From Leptolyngbya sp. Cla-17 (GTDB lineage Bacteria; Cyanobacteriota; Cyanobacteriia; Leptolyngbyales; Leptolyngbyaceae), in NCBI RefSeq assembly GCF_016807185.1, contig NZ_JAEVYN010000002.1, positions 1,835,367-1,899,366 of the forward strand: a stretch of 64,000 bases of DNA, written 5' to 3'. Below the pieces are notes generated by a model. The model made no database searches and was not told the DNA's origin. It worked only from the letters and a program-made list of their open reading frames with translations. The position numbers and the translations under genes are program-made. Shown here piece by piece: positions 35,210 to 44,751 of the stretch (positions are counted from its first letter, which is position 1; every line of letters begins with the position of its first letter).

Positions 35210-37465
35210 ATGACCCTCATGGAAGACGAGATCCTGACAGCAGACCTCAAGGGGCACCGCACGTTAGCAACCGTGGTGTTTACGGATTGCGTTGGCTTTA
35301 GTGCCAGGATGTCAGTGGATGAAGAGCATACCCTGGACTTGATTCGGCGTGATTTGGCGCTGATGAAACGGATATGTGAACAATTTGAAGGACGGGTTTT
35401 AAAGACCACAGGCGATGGGTTGCTGATGTGTTTCTCTAGTGCGGTCAAAGCGGTGGAATGTGCGATCGCGACTCAGCAGGCGATCGGTGCAAGCGCCATT
35501 ATTTTGCCGCCAAAAGACTATTTGATGCACCGAATTGGTATTCATCTTGCAGACATGTACATCACTGCAACCGATGTCATGGGAAATGGAGTGAATATTG
35601 CAGCCCGATTACAAACTGAAGCTGACCCTGGTGGAATTTGTATTTCCCAAACAGTCTATGACGTAGCAAAACATGTGCTACAGCTTGATACCCACTATTT
35701 AGGACCTCGCGAACTCAAAAATATCCGTGAGGTTGTTCCAGCCTACAAAATTCTGCTAAACCCAGAAGACGCGATCGAAGATCCATATGACGAAGCAGCG
35801 AAAAAGCTTTTTCAAAGCGCCAACTTAGCGCGGATTAAAAAACTGCTGTTTTACGTCTGCAAAAATCGCTGGGAAACCGACTCTATCAAGCTTGATGCAA
35901 TTCATCTAAAAGGGTTATTTCAAGAATTTTTAGGGCTAGCTTCTAATGTTGGGCAATTAAGCCATCGATTAGAAACCGCCATTAGAACCCTCAGTAAGCA
36001 AACTGAATATGCTCTTGTTGCCAAAGAGCTATTGAGCGAGGCGCATCGATTTTATCCTCCAACTCAATCCAATCAGGACGCGTCCGCTCAAGATTTGCCT
36101 GTAAGCGATCAAACCAGGCTTCTGCCTACGCCCGTTGCGGCAACGCCTCAGCGTAGGGAAATGCAGCCGATTTATCAGCAGATAGCCTACAGCATTGATC
36201 GCGGTAATGATCCAGTCCGATTAAAAAAGCTACTTTTTTATATTTGCCACCGTCAGTGGGAAAGTGACTTGACTCGGCTCACCCAGTTCGATACTGCCTC
36301 TCTCGTACAAGAAATACACAGTTTGGCAGTAAACGGAAACCAACTCCGCCAAACCTTGGCACAGTTTGTGCAAACGCTAAATAAGTCGGCGGAGTATGAA
36401 GTTGTGGGCCAGGGGTTAATCGTCCACTTGCTACCGCTTTATCCTGAAATTCAGGTCTCCATCGTTGAAAGCACCAAAGCATCGGAAACCCAATCAATCG
36501 CTGACGCAGCAGACGTTTCCTATCAAGATCTCGCTTATCAGATTGAGCAAAGTTCCTATATCACCCGCTTTAAAAAGCTGATGGTTTATGTTTGTAAAAA
36601 TCAATGGATCAGCGATTCCAAGCAGTTAGAAAAATTTGATACGACAATGCTGCTAAAAGAATTGCATACGATATCTCCAACGATTGAGCGCCTGAAAATG
36701 GCGTTAGATGCAGTAGTAAAAACGTTGAGCAAGCGGACGGAATATACTCTGATCGCTACGGAGCTAACCAATAGTTTGGGTTTGATGTATGCAGAAGTAG
36801 CAGTGCTGGAGCGATCGCCAGATCAAACTCAGCTACCACCTCCTGTATCTAAGCAGGCTCAGCTACCATCTCCTGTATCTAAGCAGGAAACTCATACTCC
36901 CCTTCAGAGTGATTCAGACCAAGCCTTGAAATCTGTCACTGGCCTTTTTGACGTGCGCTTAGGAATCTTAAAGTACACCAATCCGCTTCGAGCAAAGATT
37001 CTGGTCTTTTCTACGCTTTATTCTGACTTTACATTTAGTAGAGAAGACTGGCTTGATCTAAAAATGTATGAACTAGATGGATTGTTGCGTGAGTTGATAC
37101 AGAATTTTCAAACCTACACTGATTTAGAAGCGGTGTTATACAGCACCGCACGACGGCTACCTGAGCCTGAAGAAGGAGTGCAAACTGCCGACACAATCAT
37201 CAAATGTGTACGGACGTTGTATTTACACGGTAATCCTGCGTCTATCTTTGGGAATTCTGAACAAGCAACCCGTATTACTCTGGACGATTTTGAAGAATCT
37301 ACCCAAGGCTCAACAATGCCAGAGGCAAATTTTGGACAAACTCAACTGTTGACTTCATCGGTGCGATCGCTAGATACTTCAGAACCCTGGACTAACTCTA
37401 CTCAGTTGCTGTCAGTTGCCGATGATCACTCGGCAAAAACGGGAATCTTCAATGCTCAAGAGTAG
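35210..37465 (+). CDS. Class III adenylate cyclase with repeated C-terminal modules
   Basis: This protein is about 751 aa. ATG 35210 (or 35219) is more plausible than TTG 35183. The cyclase homology domain is at about 10-185: metal Asp in VVFTDCVGFSARM, adenine-specifying Lys and second metal Asp in LKTTGDGLLMCF, Asp in ATDVMGNGVNIAARL, with Asn and Arg of the transition state in VNIAAR. All ATP-cyclase residues are present, so cAMP synthesis is predicted. The rest holds at least three, probably four, copies of a module of about 75-80 residues (R.KKL..Y.CK..W.SD..., ending ...LSK.TEY.L), separated by low-complexity linkers. I do not recognise this module. No membrane segment. Confidence 0.9.
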   Translation: MTLMEDEILTADLKGHRTLATVVFTDCVGFSARMSVDEEHTLDLIRRDLALMKRICEQFEGRVLKTTGDGLLMCFSSAVKAVECAIATQQAIGASAIILPPKDYLMHRIGIHLADMYITATDVMGNGVNIAARLQTEADPGGICISQTVYDVAKHVLQLDTHYLGPRELKNIREVVPAYKILLNPEDAIEDPYDEAAKKLFQSANLARIKKLLFYVCKNRWETDSIKLDAIHLKGLFQEFLGLASNVGQLSHRLETAIRTLSKQTEYALVAKELLSEAHRFYPPTQSNQDASAQDLPVSDQTRLLPTPVAATPQRREMQPIYQQIAYSIDRGNDPVRLKKLLFYICHRQWESDLTRLTQFDTASLVQEIHSLAVNGNQLRQTLAQFVQTLNKSAEYEVVGQGLIVHLLPLYPEIQVSIVESTKASETQSIADAADVSYQDLAYQIEQSSYITRFKKLMVYVCKNQWISDSKQLEKFDTTMLLKELHTISPTIERLKMALDAVVKTLSKRTEYTLIATELTNSLGLMYAEVAVLERSPDQTQLPPPVSKQAQLPSPVSKQETHTPLQSDSDQALKSVTGLFDVRLGILKYTNPLRAKILVFSTLYSDFTFSREDWLDLKMYELDGLLRELIQNFQTYTDLEAVLYSTARRLPEPEEGVQTADTIIKCVRTLYLHGNPASIFGNSEQATRITLDDFEESTQGSTMPEANFGQTQLLTSSVRSLDTSEPWTNSTQLLSVADDHSAKTGIFNAQE
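36828..36887. repeat. 30-bp tandem repeat in the cyclase gene (two copies)
   Basis: Two near-identical 30-bp units (36828-36857, 36858-36887) encode QLPPPVSKQA and QLPSPVSKQE in a linker between modules. The period is a multiple of three, so the reading frame is kept. It is a recent slippage duplication in a flexible linker. Confidence 0.85.
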
Positions 37466-37525
37466 TGGTTTCTGCTCCATCTACTGCCACACTGGATTAC
37501 AAGAAGATAAACCCGGTTGATTTCC

Positions 37526-38521
37526 ATGGATGCCAGTGAGCTAATACAGCGCTATGATTCCGGTACTACAGACTTTCAAGGAGAAAATCTGTGCGGTGTG
37601 GATTTAGACGGTGCCGACCTCATTGGGGTAAATTTCACAGACTGTGATCTGCGAGGAGCCAGTTTTGTGTTGGCGTATCTCAATCGGGCAAACCTCAGCC
37701 GCGCTGATCTATCGGGTGCGCGATTGTGTGGAGCCAATTTAAGTCAGGCTGATTTACTGGCAACAAACTTGCGGGATAGCGACTTGCACGGCGCGATTCT
37801 TTATGCTGCCGATTTGCGCGGGGCAGATATCACGTTGGCAAATTTGTTAGATGCAAACCTGATTAGTGCGGATTTACGCAACGTTAACCTAAGCGGCGCA
37901 AATCTACGGGGTGCTTGCTTGCGGGGTGCCAATCTTCGCTATGAGAAGCGATGCTATGAAGGCGCAAATCTCCGAGGAGCAGATTTACGCAATGCCGATC
38001 TGCGCGGCGCAAATTTAACGGGTGCAGACTTGAGCAAGGCAGATTTGAGCGAGGCAAACTTGAGCGAGGCAAGCCTACGGGAAGTCAATTTAACGGGTGC
38101 TATTTTGGACGGCGCAGAGCTGAAAGGCACATTTTTAACAGATGCCATTCTTGTAGAAACGAGCCTTCGGAAAGCCATGATGGTGAACGCCAAGTTAGAA
38201 CGAGCAGACCTGACTGAGTCGGACTTGACTGGATGCAACTTAAACGATGCCAATTTAACAGCGGCAATATTGGCGAAGGTAAAATGCACTCAAGCAACCA
38301 TGCAGCGATCGCGCTTTAACCGAGCTGATCTGAGCCGTGCCGATCTGCGGGGGGTCAATCTCACAGAAACAAATTTTATCGAAGCCTACCTAGGTAGAGC
38401 CGATTTGCGTGGGGCAAATCTGACCGATGCAAACCTGGCAAAAGCAGAACTGAGTAGCGCAAACTTAACCGGAGCCATTCTACGCGGGGCAACTATGCCG
38501 GATGGATCAAACCATGAGTAA
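37526..38521 (+). CDS. Pentapeptide repeat protein
   Basis: This protein is about 331 aa; ATG 37526 is favoured over TTG 37517. After a short N-terminal helix it consists almost entirely of A(D/N)LXX repeats (NLRGADLRNADLRGANLTGADL and similar), which fold as a right-handed quadrilateral beta-helix. One insertion (YEKRCYEG, about residue 145) breaks the register and probably bulges out. Such proteins are abundant in cyanobacteria; functions are mostly unknown, with a few acting as gyrase mimics or lumen proteins. No signal peptide is visible, so it is probably cytosolic. It follows the cyclase by 60 bp on the same strand, so an operon is possible. Confidence 0.92.
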   Translation: MDASELIQRYDSGTTDFQGENLCGVDLDGADLIGVNFTDCDLRGASFVLAYLNRANLSRADLSGARLCGANLSQADLLATNLRDSDLHGAILYAADLRGADITLANLLDANLISADLRNVNLSGANLRGACLRGANLRYEKRCYEGANLRGADLRNADLRGANLTGADLSKADLSEANLSEASLREVNLTGAILDGAELKGTFLTDAILVETSLRKAMMVNAKLERADLTESDLTGCNLNDANLTAAILAKVKCTQATMQRSRFNRADLSRADLRGVNLTETNFIEAYLGRADLRGANLTDANLAKAELSSANLTGAILRGATMPDGSNHE

Positions 38522-38733
38522 ATTAGAGAGTGGGAATCACAAACCCCGCGAATTGTCTAGAGTTGCCAACCGTTGCGGTTACTCATGCTTAGCAAAAAAA
38601 TCCTTCTAAGCGATCGCAGGACGCAAGCCAATTGATCTTGTTATACCCTGCACCCAGCGCCAACCATATCAGGACTCTCTGGAACTTTGGAGCAACCCAA
38701 AGCTAGCTAGCGCGGGATTCCAATGACGTAAGT

Positions 38734-40896
38734 TTAGCGAGATTTCATGTCTGAAATTGCATTTTTCGCCATGGATGCGATCGCTTGATCGGTTGCCTTC
38801 GGCAGGTGATAGTACTTTCCTCCGGCATTCTTTGCCAGTTCTTTAGCGAATCCAGTGGAAACAAACTTATTCTCTGTGTCGATGACGAGTAGCTGAAAGC
38901 CGATCGCTCGAATTTTCCCAGCGATATTCAGCAGTTCTGCTTTAATATCAGGCTTCTCGCCGTCTTCCATCGTCTCCCCCAGCGATCGTGCCAAAGGCAC
39001 ATTCCCGCGCCCATCGGTAATCGCCACAATCACGACCTGCCCAATATCACCTGACTGCTGCGCGTTCATGCCCACTCGTACCGCTTGGGTGAGTCCATGC
39101 GCCAAAGGAGATCCCCCGCCACACGCCATCCGATCAAGTCGGCGTTTTGCCGCCTCAATTGATCGCGTGGGTGGCAGCAATACTTCTGCCTGCTCTCCCC
39201 GAAACGGAATTAGGGAAACCTGATCGCGATTTTGGTAAGCTTCCGTCAGCAATCGCAATACGGCTCCCTTTGCCGAGTTCATCCGGTTCAGCGCCATGGA
39301 GCCAGACGCATCTACAACAAACACCACCAGTGCTCCAGCTTTCCGGGCAAGCCGTTTGGCGCGGATGTCGGGTTGCTCAACAAAGACTCGTTTCCGGGGT
39401 GCGGAGTTATCCTCCCGCCTTGCGGAGTTATCCTCCCGCCTTACGGTTGTCTCCTGGCTGCGTTGACGGCGAGATTTTTGGTAGGGTGCGGCGGCTCGGA
39501 GGGTAGCGTCTACAGCGATACGGCGTACCTGACCTTTGGGCAGCACGGGTTTAATGTAGCGACCGCGATCGTCCGAAAAGATAGTAGTGCGGCTCCCCGA
39601 CTTGCCGCGCTTCGTTGCCATCTGGGCAAAGTAGAGTACTTCTGGATCTAAAATTACCCCTTCTGGATCAAACACAAACTCCTCTGGGACGCTGTTTGGT
39701 TCCTGTAGTTCTTGATCGTCTTCGTTTTCTTGATCGTCCTCGTTTTCCTCGTCTTCTTTGCCCTCCTCGTCCTCTTGATCCTGCTCTGATTGGTTTTGTG
39801 GCGGTGGTGGTGGTGGTGGTGCTTCTTCGGGTGGAGTTTGCACGATTGTTGATCGCGGAATAATCACTAGCTCCACGGCACGGCGCAAATCTTCGGCACT
39901 CACCTCCGTGCGTCCTTCCAAGGCAGCATGAGCTTTAGCAACCCGCACGGCAAACAGTTCGGCTCGATGTCCTTGTACGCCACCGCGCAGGGCTTCTGTG
40001 ACCAGGTATTCAATCTGTGTTGGCTGAATCCGCACGTCCTTTAGCCATTCCCGTGCCAAAATAATTTGAGTTCGCAGAGAATCCAAATCTTCGGCGTATT
40101 GGCTCAGAAACTCTTGGGTATTGTTGGCATACTCGGTTGCCTGCTCCACTGCCAAAACGCGATCGCCGATATCTAATACTCCATCCGCAGACAGGGCGAT
40201 CGCAATCCTATCCAACAAATGCTCTCGCAAATCTCCTTCTTCCGGGTTGTAGGTCGCAATTAACAGCGGCTTACAGGGATGACGAAAGCTGATGCCCTCG
40301 CGCTCAATCTGGTTCCAGCCATCCGTTAGCACCGACAGCAGCAGATTAGAGATTTGGTCATCTAGCAGATTAATCTCATCCACATACAACACGCCCCGGT
40401 GCGACTCAGCCAGCAATCCTGGTTGAAACACCGTCTCGCCGCGCTTAATCGACTGCGCCACATCTACCGACCCAATCAGCCGATCCTCTGTAATGCCCAA
40501 AGGAATTTGGATGAACGGCGAGGGGATGATTTGAGTGGAAAGTGAGGAGTTCAGGGTTTGGAGTTCAGAGTTCGGCAAATTATCTTCCATTTGCCCCAAC
40601 TCCTTCGGAGACGCTTCATAGGCGCCATTCTCCATTCTCCGCTCGATAGTGGCATCGTCCCATTCGCTGGGTAGATCGGGGTTGCAGTTGAGCGAATTTT
40701 GGACAATCTCGATCGGGGGTAATAAGGCATGCAGTGCGCGTGCCATGACGGATTTTGCAGTGCCTCGCCGTCCGGCAATGACCACACCACCCAAACCAGG
40801 ATCAATAGCTGCCAACAGCAATGCCGTTTTAATGGCTTCTTGCCCAACGACGGCAGCGAGTGGAAAAGCGGTGATTGCAGGGCTAAGAACAGACAT
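38734..40896 (-). CDS. chlD: Magnesium chelatase subunit ChlD
   Basis: This 720-aa protein has an N-terminal AAA+ domain with Walker A-like GRRGTAKSVMA (about 43-53), LYVDEINLLDD, and LLIATYNPEEGDLREHLLDR. A proline run and long acidic stretch (about 350-395) follow, then a C-terminal integrin-like vWA domain with MIDAS VVDASGSMALNRM and VAITDGRGN. ChlD, with ChlI and ChlH, inserts Mg2+ into protoporphyrin IX, the first committed step of chlorophyll synthesis. It is about 40 residues longer than usual, partly from an insert near residues 95-120 (LPNSELQTLNSSLS) and a duplicated linker (RREDNSARREDNSA). Cytosolic. Monocistronic in this window. Confidence 0.95.
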   Translation of the reverse strand: MSVLSPAITAFPLAAVVGQEAIKTALLLAAIDPGLGGVVIAGRRGTAKSVMARALHALLPPIEIVQNSLNCNPDLPSEWDDATIERRMENGAYEASPKELGQMEDNLPNSELQTLNSSLSTQIIPSPFIQIPLGITEDRLIGSVDVAQSIKRGETVFQPGLLAESHRGVLYVDEINLLDDQISNLLLSVLTDGWNQIEREGISFRHPCKPLLIATYNPEEGDLREHLLDRIAIALSADGVLDIGDRVLAVEQATEYANNTQEFLSQYAEDLDSLRTQIILAREWLKDVRIQPTQIEYLVTEALRGGVQGHRAELFAVRVAKAHAALEGRTEVSAEDLRRAVELVIIPRSTIVQTPPEEAPPPPPPPQNQSEQDQEDEEGKEDEENEDDQENEDDQELQEPNSVPEEFVFDPEGVILDPEVLYFAQMATKRGKSGSRTTIFSDDRGRYIKPVLPKGQVRRIAVDATLRAAAPYQKSRRQRSQETTVRREDNSARREDNSAPRKRVFVEQPDIRAKRLARKAGALVVFVVDASGSMALNRMNSAKGAVLRLLTEAYQNRDQVSLIPFRGEQAEVLLPPTRSIEAAKRRLDRMACGGGSPLAHGLTQAVRVGMNAQQSGDIGQVVIVAITDGRGNVPLARSLGETMEDGEKPDIKAELLNIAGKIRAIGFQLLVIDTENKFVSTGFAKELAKNAGGKYYHLPKATDQAIASMAKNAISDMKSR
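39401..39442. repeat. 21-bp tandem repeat in the chlD linker
   Basis: GCGGAGTTATCCTCCCGCCTT occurs twice in direct succession (39401-39421, 39422-39442), with part of a third unit after it. It encodes the RREDNSA repeat just before the vWA domain. The unit is a multiple of three, so it lengthens the linker without harming the frame. Confidence 0.85.
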
Positions 40897-41403
40897 GAAA
40901 ACCTTTTGAACGTGCTTCTAAAGATGCTTTAGATCTCAGCATACCAATGATTCGAGCTTGTTTTTCTTGTGTAAGGCCTATAGATAATTTATCCATCACT
41001 GTAAATTAGCGAATTTCAACACTGCGCTCACCTTTCTGTGCAAATCGGTAGGAGTTGAGCACTTCTTGGAGAAATATGTTAAATTTTTTCCAACAACTGA
41101 AGCCAGCTTAATTTGCTTCTGTCCAATCTATGTAATTGGCAAAGCGAAGCGGAGGAACCACTTTTTGGGGCGAACCGGGGGCGTTTTAGATTGAAGATTT
41201 TGGATTGAAAGTTCCTAGCTATCGATCTCCAATCATCAATCTGTATCCTTTGGAGGGCATCTCTCAGCCCTAGCCCGTCAGCTAACTCCGTCAGCATTGA
41301 GAGAGGACTGAAGAGTCAGCATTTTAGCGAATGCACGGCTTGCCAGTGTCTCTTGCCCGTACTGCTCAGTTCTTGTACCCGCTTGCGATATTGAGGTGCT
41401 GTG
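40897..41403. other. Intergenic region upstream of chlD and the ABC transporter
   Basis: This 507-bp stretch shows no supported gene. I looked for the nitrogen-control NtcA box (GTA-N8-TAC) and did not find a clean match. A GAGGTG at 41391-41396 serves as ribosome site for the permease. Confidence 0.4.
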
Positions 41404-42258
41404 ATGTTGCTAATGAATTTAGCGGTAGCTTTTGCTGCGATCGCCCAATCAACCTGGAAAAATTCCAAACCAATTTTGCTACGAGACACGGTTTTGTTGC
41501 CTGCTCTAGGCTTTTTAGGCATCATTGCTCTGTGGTGGATCATTGCGTTATTCCGTCGTGATTTGATGCCCACGCCACCGGAGGCGTTTGTCAACAATCT
41601 GGATTTTATTCTGCATCCTTTCTACCAGCGCGGTCCAGGAGATTTGGGCATCGGTTGGCTGTTGTTGGCGAGTTTACGGCGGGTGATTATTGGGTTTTCT
41701 TTAGGGGCACTGGTGGCGATTCCACTCGGTTTTTTGATTGGCATGTCTCGCTCGGTGATGCTGGCATTCAATCCAATGATTCAAATTTTCAAGCCAGTGT
41801 CTCCGTTGGCATGGCTGCCGATCGCCTTAGCCATTTTCAATCTGGCAGAGCCCTCAGCAATTTTCGTAATTTTCATTACGTCCCTGTGGCCCACCATCAT
41901 TAACACCGCTTTAGGCGTGTCGAGCGTTTCTAAAGACTATCTGGATGTGGCGCAGGTATTGGAAATGCCCAAGTGGCGGCAGATTTACAAGATCATTCTG
42001 CCAGCCAGCTTGCCTTATATCTTCACTGGACTTCGGATTAGCCTAGGGATTGCATGGTTGGTCATCGTTGCAGTAGAAATGCTCACGGGTGGCGTTGGTA
42101 TTGGCTTTTTTGTGTGGGATGAGTGGAGTCGCTTAAACCTGAGTTCCGTTTTCCTGGCGGTGCTGGTGATTGGTGTTACGGGCTTGCTTTTGGATGTGGC
42201 GATCGCGCAACTCCAAGCCCTCGTTACCCATCGCCGCCCCTCGACTGTCAATTCATAA
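41404..42258 (+). CDS. NrtB-family ABC transporter permease
   Basis: This protein is about 284 aa; ATG 41404 has GAGGTG 8 nt upstream (a GTG at 41401 is also possible). It has about six hydrophobic segments and the ABC permease coupling loop LGVSSVSKDYLDVAQVLEMPKWRQIYKIILPASLPYIFTG, cut here only for reference to its EAA pattern. It is close to NrtB/CmpB/CynB permeases for nitrate, bicarbonate or cyanate. It is first in a three-gene run with binding protein and ATPase on the same strand. Inner membrane. Substrate not fixed by sequence. Confidence 0.9.
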   Translation: MLLMNLAVAFAAIAQSTWKNSKPILLRDTVLLPALGFLGIIALWWIIALFRRDLMPTPPEAFVNNLDFILHPFYQRGPGDLGIGWLLLASLRRVIIGFSLGALVAIPLGFLIGMSRSVMLAFNPMIQIFKPVSPLAWLPIALAIFNLAEPSAIFVIFITSLWPTIINTALGVSSVSKDYLDVAQVLEMPKWRQIYKIILPASLPYIFTGLRISLGIAWLVIVAVEMLTGGVGIGFFVWDEWSRLNLSSVFLAVLVIGVTGLLLDVAIAQLQALVTHRRPSTVNS

Positions 42259-42374
42259 ACTTGAGTTCTAATTTTGAATTGAATCAGCCTGGTTGATCAG
42301 GAAACACTTGCTGCTTCAACCCTATTCTTATCAGCTTCATCCTCAAAACTTAAAACTATCATTCTCCCACTGCC

Positions 42375-43793
42375 ATGAGTAATTCTTGGACGCGACGCGA
42401 ATTCTTGCTGGGTGCTGGTGCAATGGCAAGTGGGGCAGCGCTATCTTCCTGTCAAATTAGCGCCGATCGCTCAGCCCAAGGCTTGACTGAAGAAGCCAGA
42501 GCGATCGCGCCTGTGATTCGCTCAGAAGAACTGGAAAAGCCGGATATTACGGTTGGCTATGTGCCTGTCAATGACTGCGCTCCGTTTGCGATTGCCTGGA
42601 AAAAAGGTTTCTTTCGCAAGTATGGGCTAAATGTGAGGCTGAGCCGCGAAGCCAGTTGGGCAACCTCCCGCGACGGACTCATCTTCGGTCGTCTGGATGC
42701 CTCGCCCGTGGTTTCAGGTGCCGTGACCAATGCCCGTATCGGTGCCGAAGGTGCTCGCCATGCGCCACTCTGCGCCGGAATGGTAATCCATCGCCACGGC
42801 AACGCCATGACCATGAACAAAGACATGTGGGACTTTGGCTTGCGTCCTTGGCATGAATACAACGGCGATCTAGAAACCTTTGGCAAACAGTTCCGCACTT
42901 ATTTTGACAATCAGCCACCAGAACGCCGAGTTTGGGCAGTGGTGCTCAGTTCCGCCATTTATGAATACTTTGCCCGTTATCTATCTGCTGCTGCTGGAGT
43001 CGATCCGCTGAAGGAGTTTCGCATCATCATCGTGCCGCCGCCGCAAATGGTGACCAATATGCGGATTGGCTCAATGCAGGCGTATATGGTAGCGGAACCC
43101 TGGAATACTCGCGCCATCACAGGCAACATGAATGTGGGCTTTACCTTCGCCCAAGGCAAGGAAATTTGGCTGGGACATCCTGATCGCCTATTGGGTGTAA
43201 TGGAATCCTTCATCACTCAATATCCCAAAACCTATCGATCATTGCTCAAGGCAATGATTGAGGCCTGTCAATATTGCGGCAAACCGGAAAATAGTGCAGA
43301 AGTCGCTACGCTGATCACCGAGCGATCGTTCACGGGAGCCAAACCTAAAAAAGGACCAGTGGATAAATTTACCCGTCCGGGCATTGTGGGGGAATACAAC
43401 TACGGCGGTTTTGATGGCAAAAAGCGCGTGATTTCGTCCGCAGATACCACTCTGTTTTTTGACCTACCCAATGATTTTCCTAAACAGCCCGGAGAACATT
43501 CCACCTTCATGTGGCGATCGCGCAGCTTGTGGCTGATGACCCAAGCAGCTCGCTGGGGACAGATTGAAGACATCCCAAAAGATGCCAATCAAATTGCTGC
43601 CCAAGGATGGCGGACTGATATCTACCGCGAAGTCGCTGCCGATTTGGGTATTGCCTGTCCCAAAGATGATTACAAAGTTGAACCACCTGAAGCCTTCATC
43701 GACCAAAAGGGCTTCGATCCTAGCGATCCCGTTGGCTACCTTAACAGTTTTGAGATTCGCGCTAATCGACCTACCGCAATTTATATGAGCTAA
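42375..43793 (+). CDS. Nitrate/cyanate/bicarbonate-type ABC transporter substrate-binding protein
   Basis: This 472-aa protein has a twin-arginine motif (TRREFLLGAGA) and a lipobox (LSSC, Cys near residue 26), so it is a Tat-exported lipoprotein anchored on the periplasmic face. The body follows the NrtA/CmpA fold: ITVGYVPVNDCAPFAIAWKKGFF, RDGLIFGRLDASPVVSG, AYMVAEPWNTRA and PDRLLGVMESF. Family members bind nitrate/nitrite, bicarbonate or cyanate. It lies between permease and ATPase, 116 bp after the first. No cynS or nitrate-reductase gene is nearby to decide the substrate. Confidence 0.92.
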   Translation: MSNSWTRREFLLGAGAMASGAALSSCQISADRSAQGLTEEARAIAPVIRSEELEKPDITVGYVPVNDCAPFAIAWKKGFFRKYGLNVRLSREASWATSRDGLIFGRLDASPVVSGAVTNARIGAEGARHAPLCAGMVIHRHGNAMTMNKDMWDFGLRPWHEYNGDLETFGKQFRTYFDNQPPERRVWAVVLSSAIYEYFARYLSAAAGVDPLKEFRIIIVPPPQMVTNMRIGSMQAYMVAEPWNTRAITGNMNVGFTFAQGKEIWLGHPDRLLGVMESFITQYPKTYRSLLKAMIEACQYCGKPENSAEVATLITERSFTGAKPKKGPVDKFTRPGIVGEYNYGGFDGKKRVISSADTTLFFDLPNDFPKQPGEHSTFMWRSRSLWLMTQAARWGQIEDIPKDANQIAAQGWRTDIYREVAADLGIACPKDDYKVEPPEAFIDQKGFDPSDPVGYLNSFEIRANRPTAIYMS

Positions 43794-43911
43794 AGAATTG
43801 ATAGGGGCTAAAGGAGAGGTTGAACCTTAAGTTTTCAACCTTGAACTTATCCCAACTCGAAGCTCAACATTCACAACTCTCGCCACCACTCCTTGCTCCT
43901 CCTAAAACATC

Positions 43912-44748
43912 ATGATTAAATCCACCGTCCAAACCAATAATGTTCAGCCCAATTCGCTATCTTCTGAGTTTTTGGTGATTGAAAACCTGAGCAAAGCCTA
44001 CCCAAACCCAGATGGTAGTAGTTTTGTAGTGTTAGATGACATTAGCCTCACCGTTCGGGATGATGAGTTTGTCTGCCTAATTGGGCACTCTGGCTGCGGC
44101 AAATCGACCTTGCTTAAAATGGTGGCAGGGTTAGAGAAAGCGACTGCCGGACGAGTCACCTTGGAAGGTAAGGAAATCCGCAAGCCGGGAGCCGATCGCA
44201 TGATGGTGTTTCAACATTACGGCTTGCTACCCTGGCTCACGGTACGTGAAAATATCCGATTAGCCGTGGATGAAGTGTTGGGGCATCTGCCCAAATTAGA
44301 AAAAGCGGCGATCGTCACGGAGCATCTGGCAATGGTGAATCTGACAGCCGCCGCAAACAAGTACCCCGACGAGATTTCGGGGGGGATGAAGCAGCGGGTT
44401 GGTATTGCCCGTGCTTTGGCAACTCGCCCTAAAATGCTGCTGATGGATGAACCCTTTGGAGCACTGGATGCCCTCACCCGTGGCAAACTTCAACGGCAAG
44501 TGCTGGATATTTGGGAGAACCAGCGTCAAGCCGTGTTAATGGTGACTCACGATGTAGATGAGGCAATTTATATGTCCGATCGCATTGTCATGTTGACCAA
44601 TGGCCCCAACGCCAAAATTGGTGAGATTCTAGACGTGCCTTTCGCCCATCCCCGTAATTTGCCCGACCTGCGCGAAGATCCTCGCTACTATGAGCTTCGT
44701 AACCACACATTAAACTTTTTAGATCACCACTTCAACAGTGAGGAATAG
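43912..44748 (+). CDS. NrtD/CynD-like ABC transporter ATP-binding protein
   Basis: This 278-aa protein has Walker A GHSGCGKST (about 59-67), Q-loop VFQHYGLLPW, signature ISGGMKQRVGIARAL, Walker B MLLMDEPFGALD and H-loop VMVTHDVDEA. It energises the permease-binding protein system upstream. The classic nrt and cmp operons also carry a second ATPase fused to a binding-protein-like domain (NrtC/CmpC). That is absent here, making the set like cynABD or simpler transporters. The last gene of the run, it converges on the CIA30 gene 3 bp away. Confidence 0.93.
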   Translation: MIKSTVQTNNVQPNSLSSEFLVIENLSKAYPNPDGSSFVVLDDISLTVRDDEFVCLIGHSGCGKSTLLKMVAGLEKATAGRVTLEGKEIRKPGADRMMVFQHYGLLPWLTVRENIRLAVDEVLGHLPKLEKAAIVTEHLAMVNLTAAANKYPDEISGGMKQRVGIARALATRPKMLLMDEPFGALDALTRGKLQRQVLDIWENQRQAVLMVTHDVDEAIYMSDRIVMLTNGPNAKIGEILDVPFAHPRNLPDLREDPRYYELRNHTLNFLDHHFNSEE

Positions 44749-44751
44749 ACC

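Noticed and set aside
40897..41403. NtcA box upstream of the ABC transporter
   Set aside because: Several GTA triplets were tested by eye but none had TAC after eight bases with a suitable -10 downstream.
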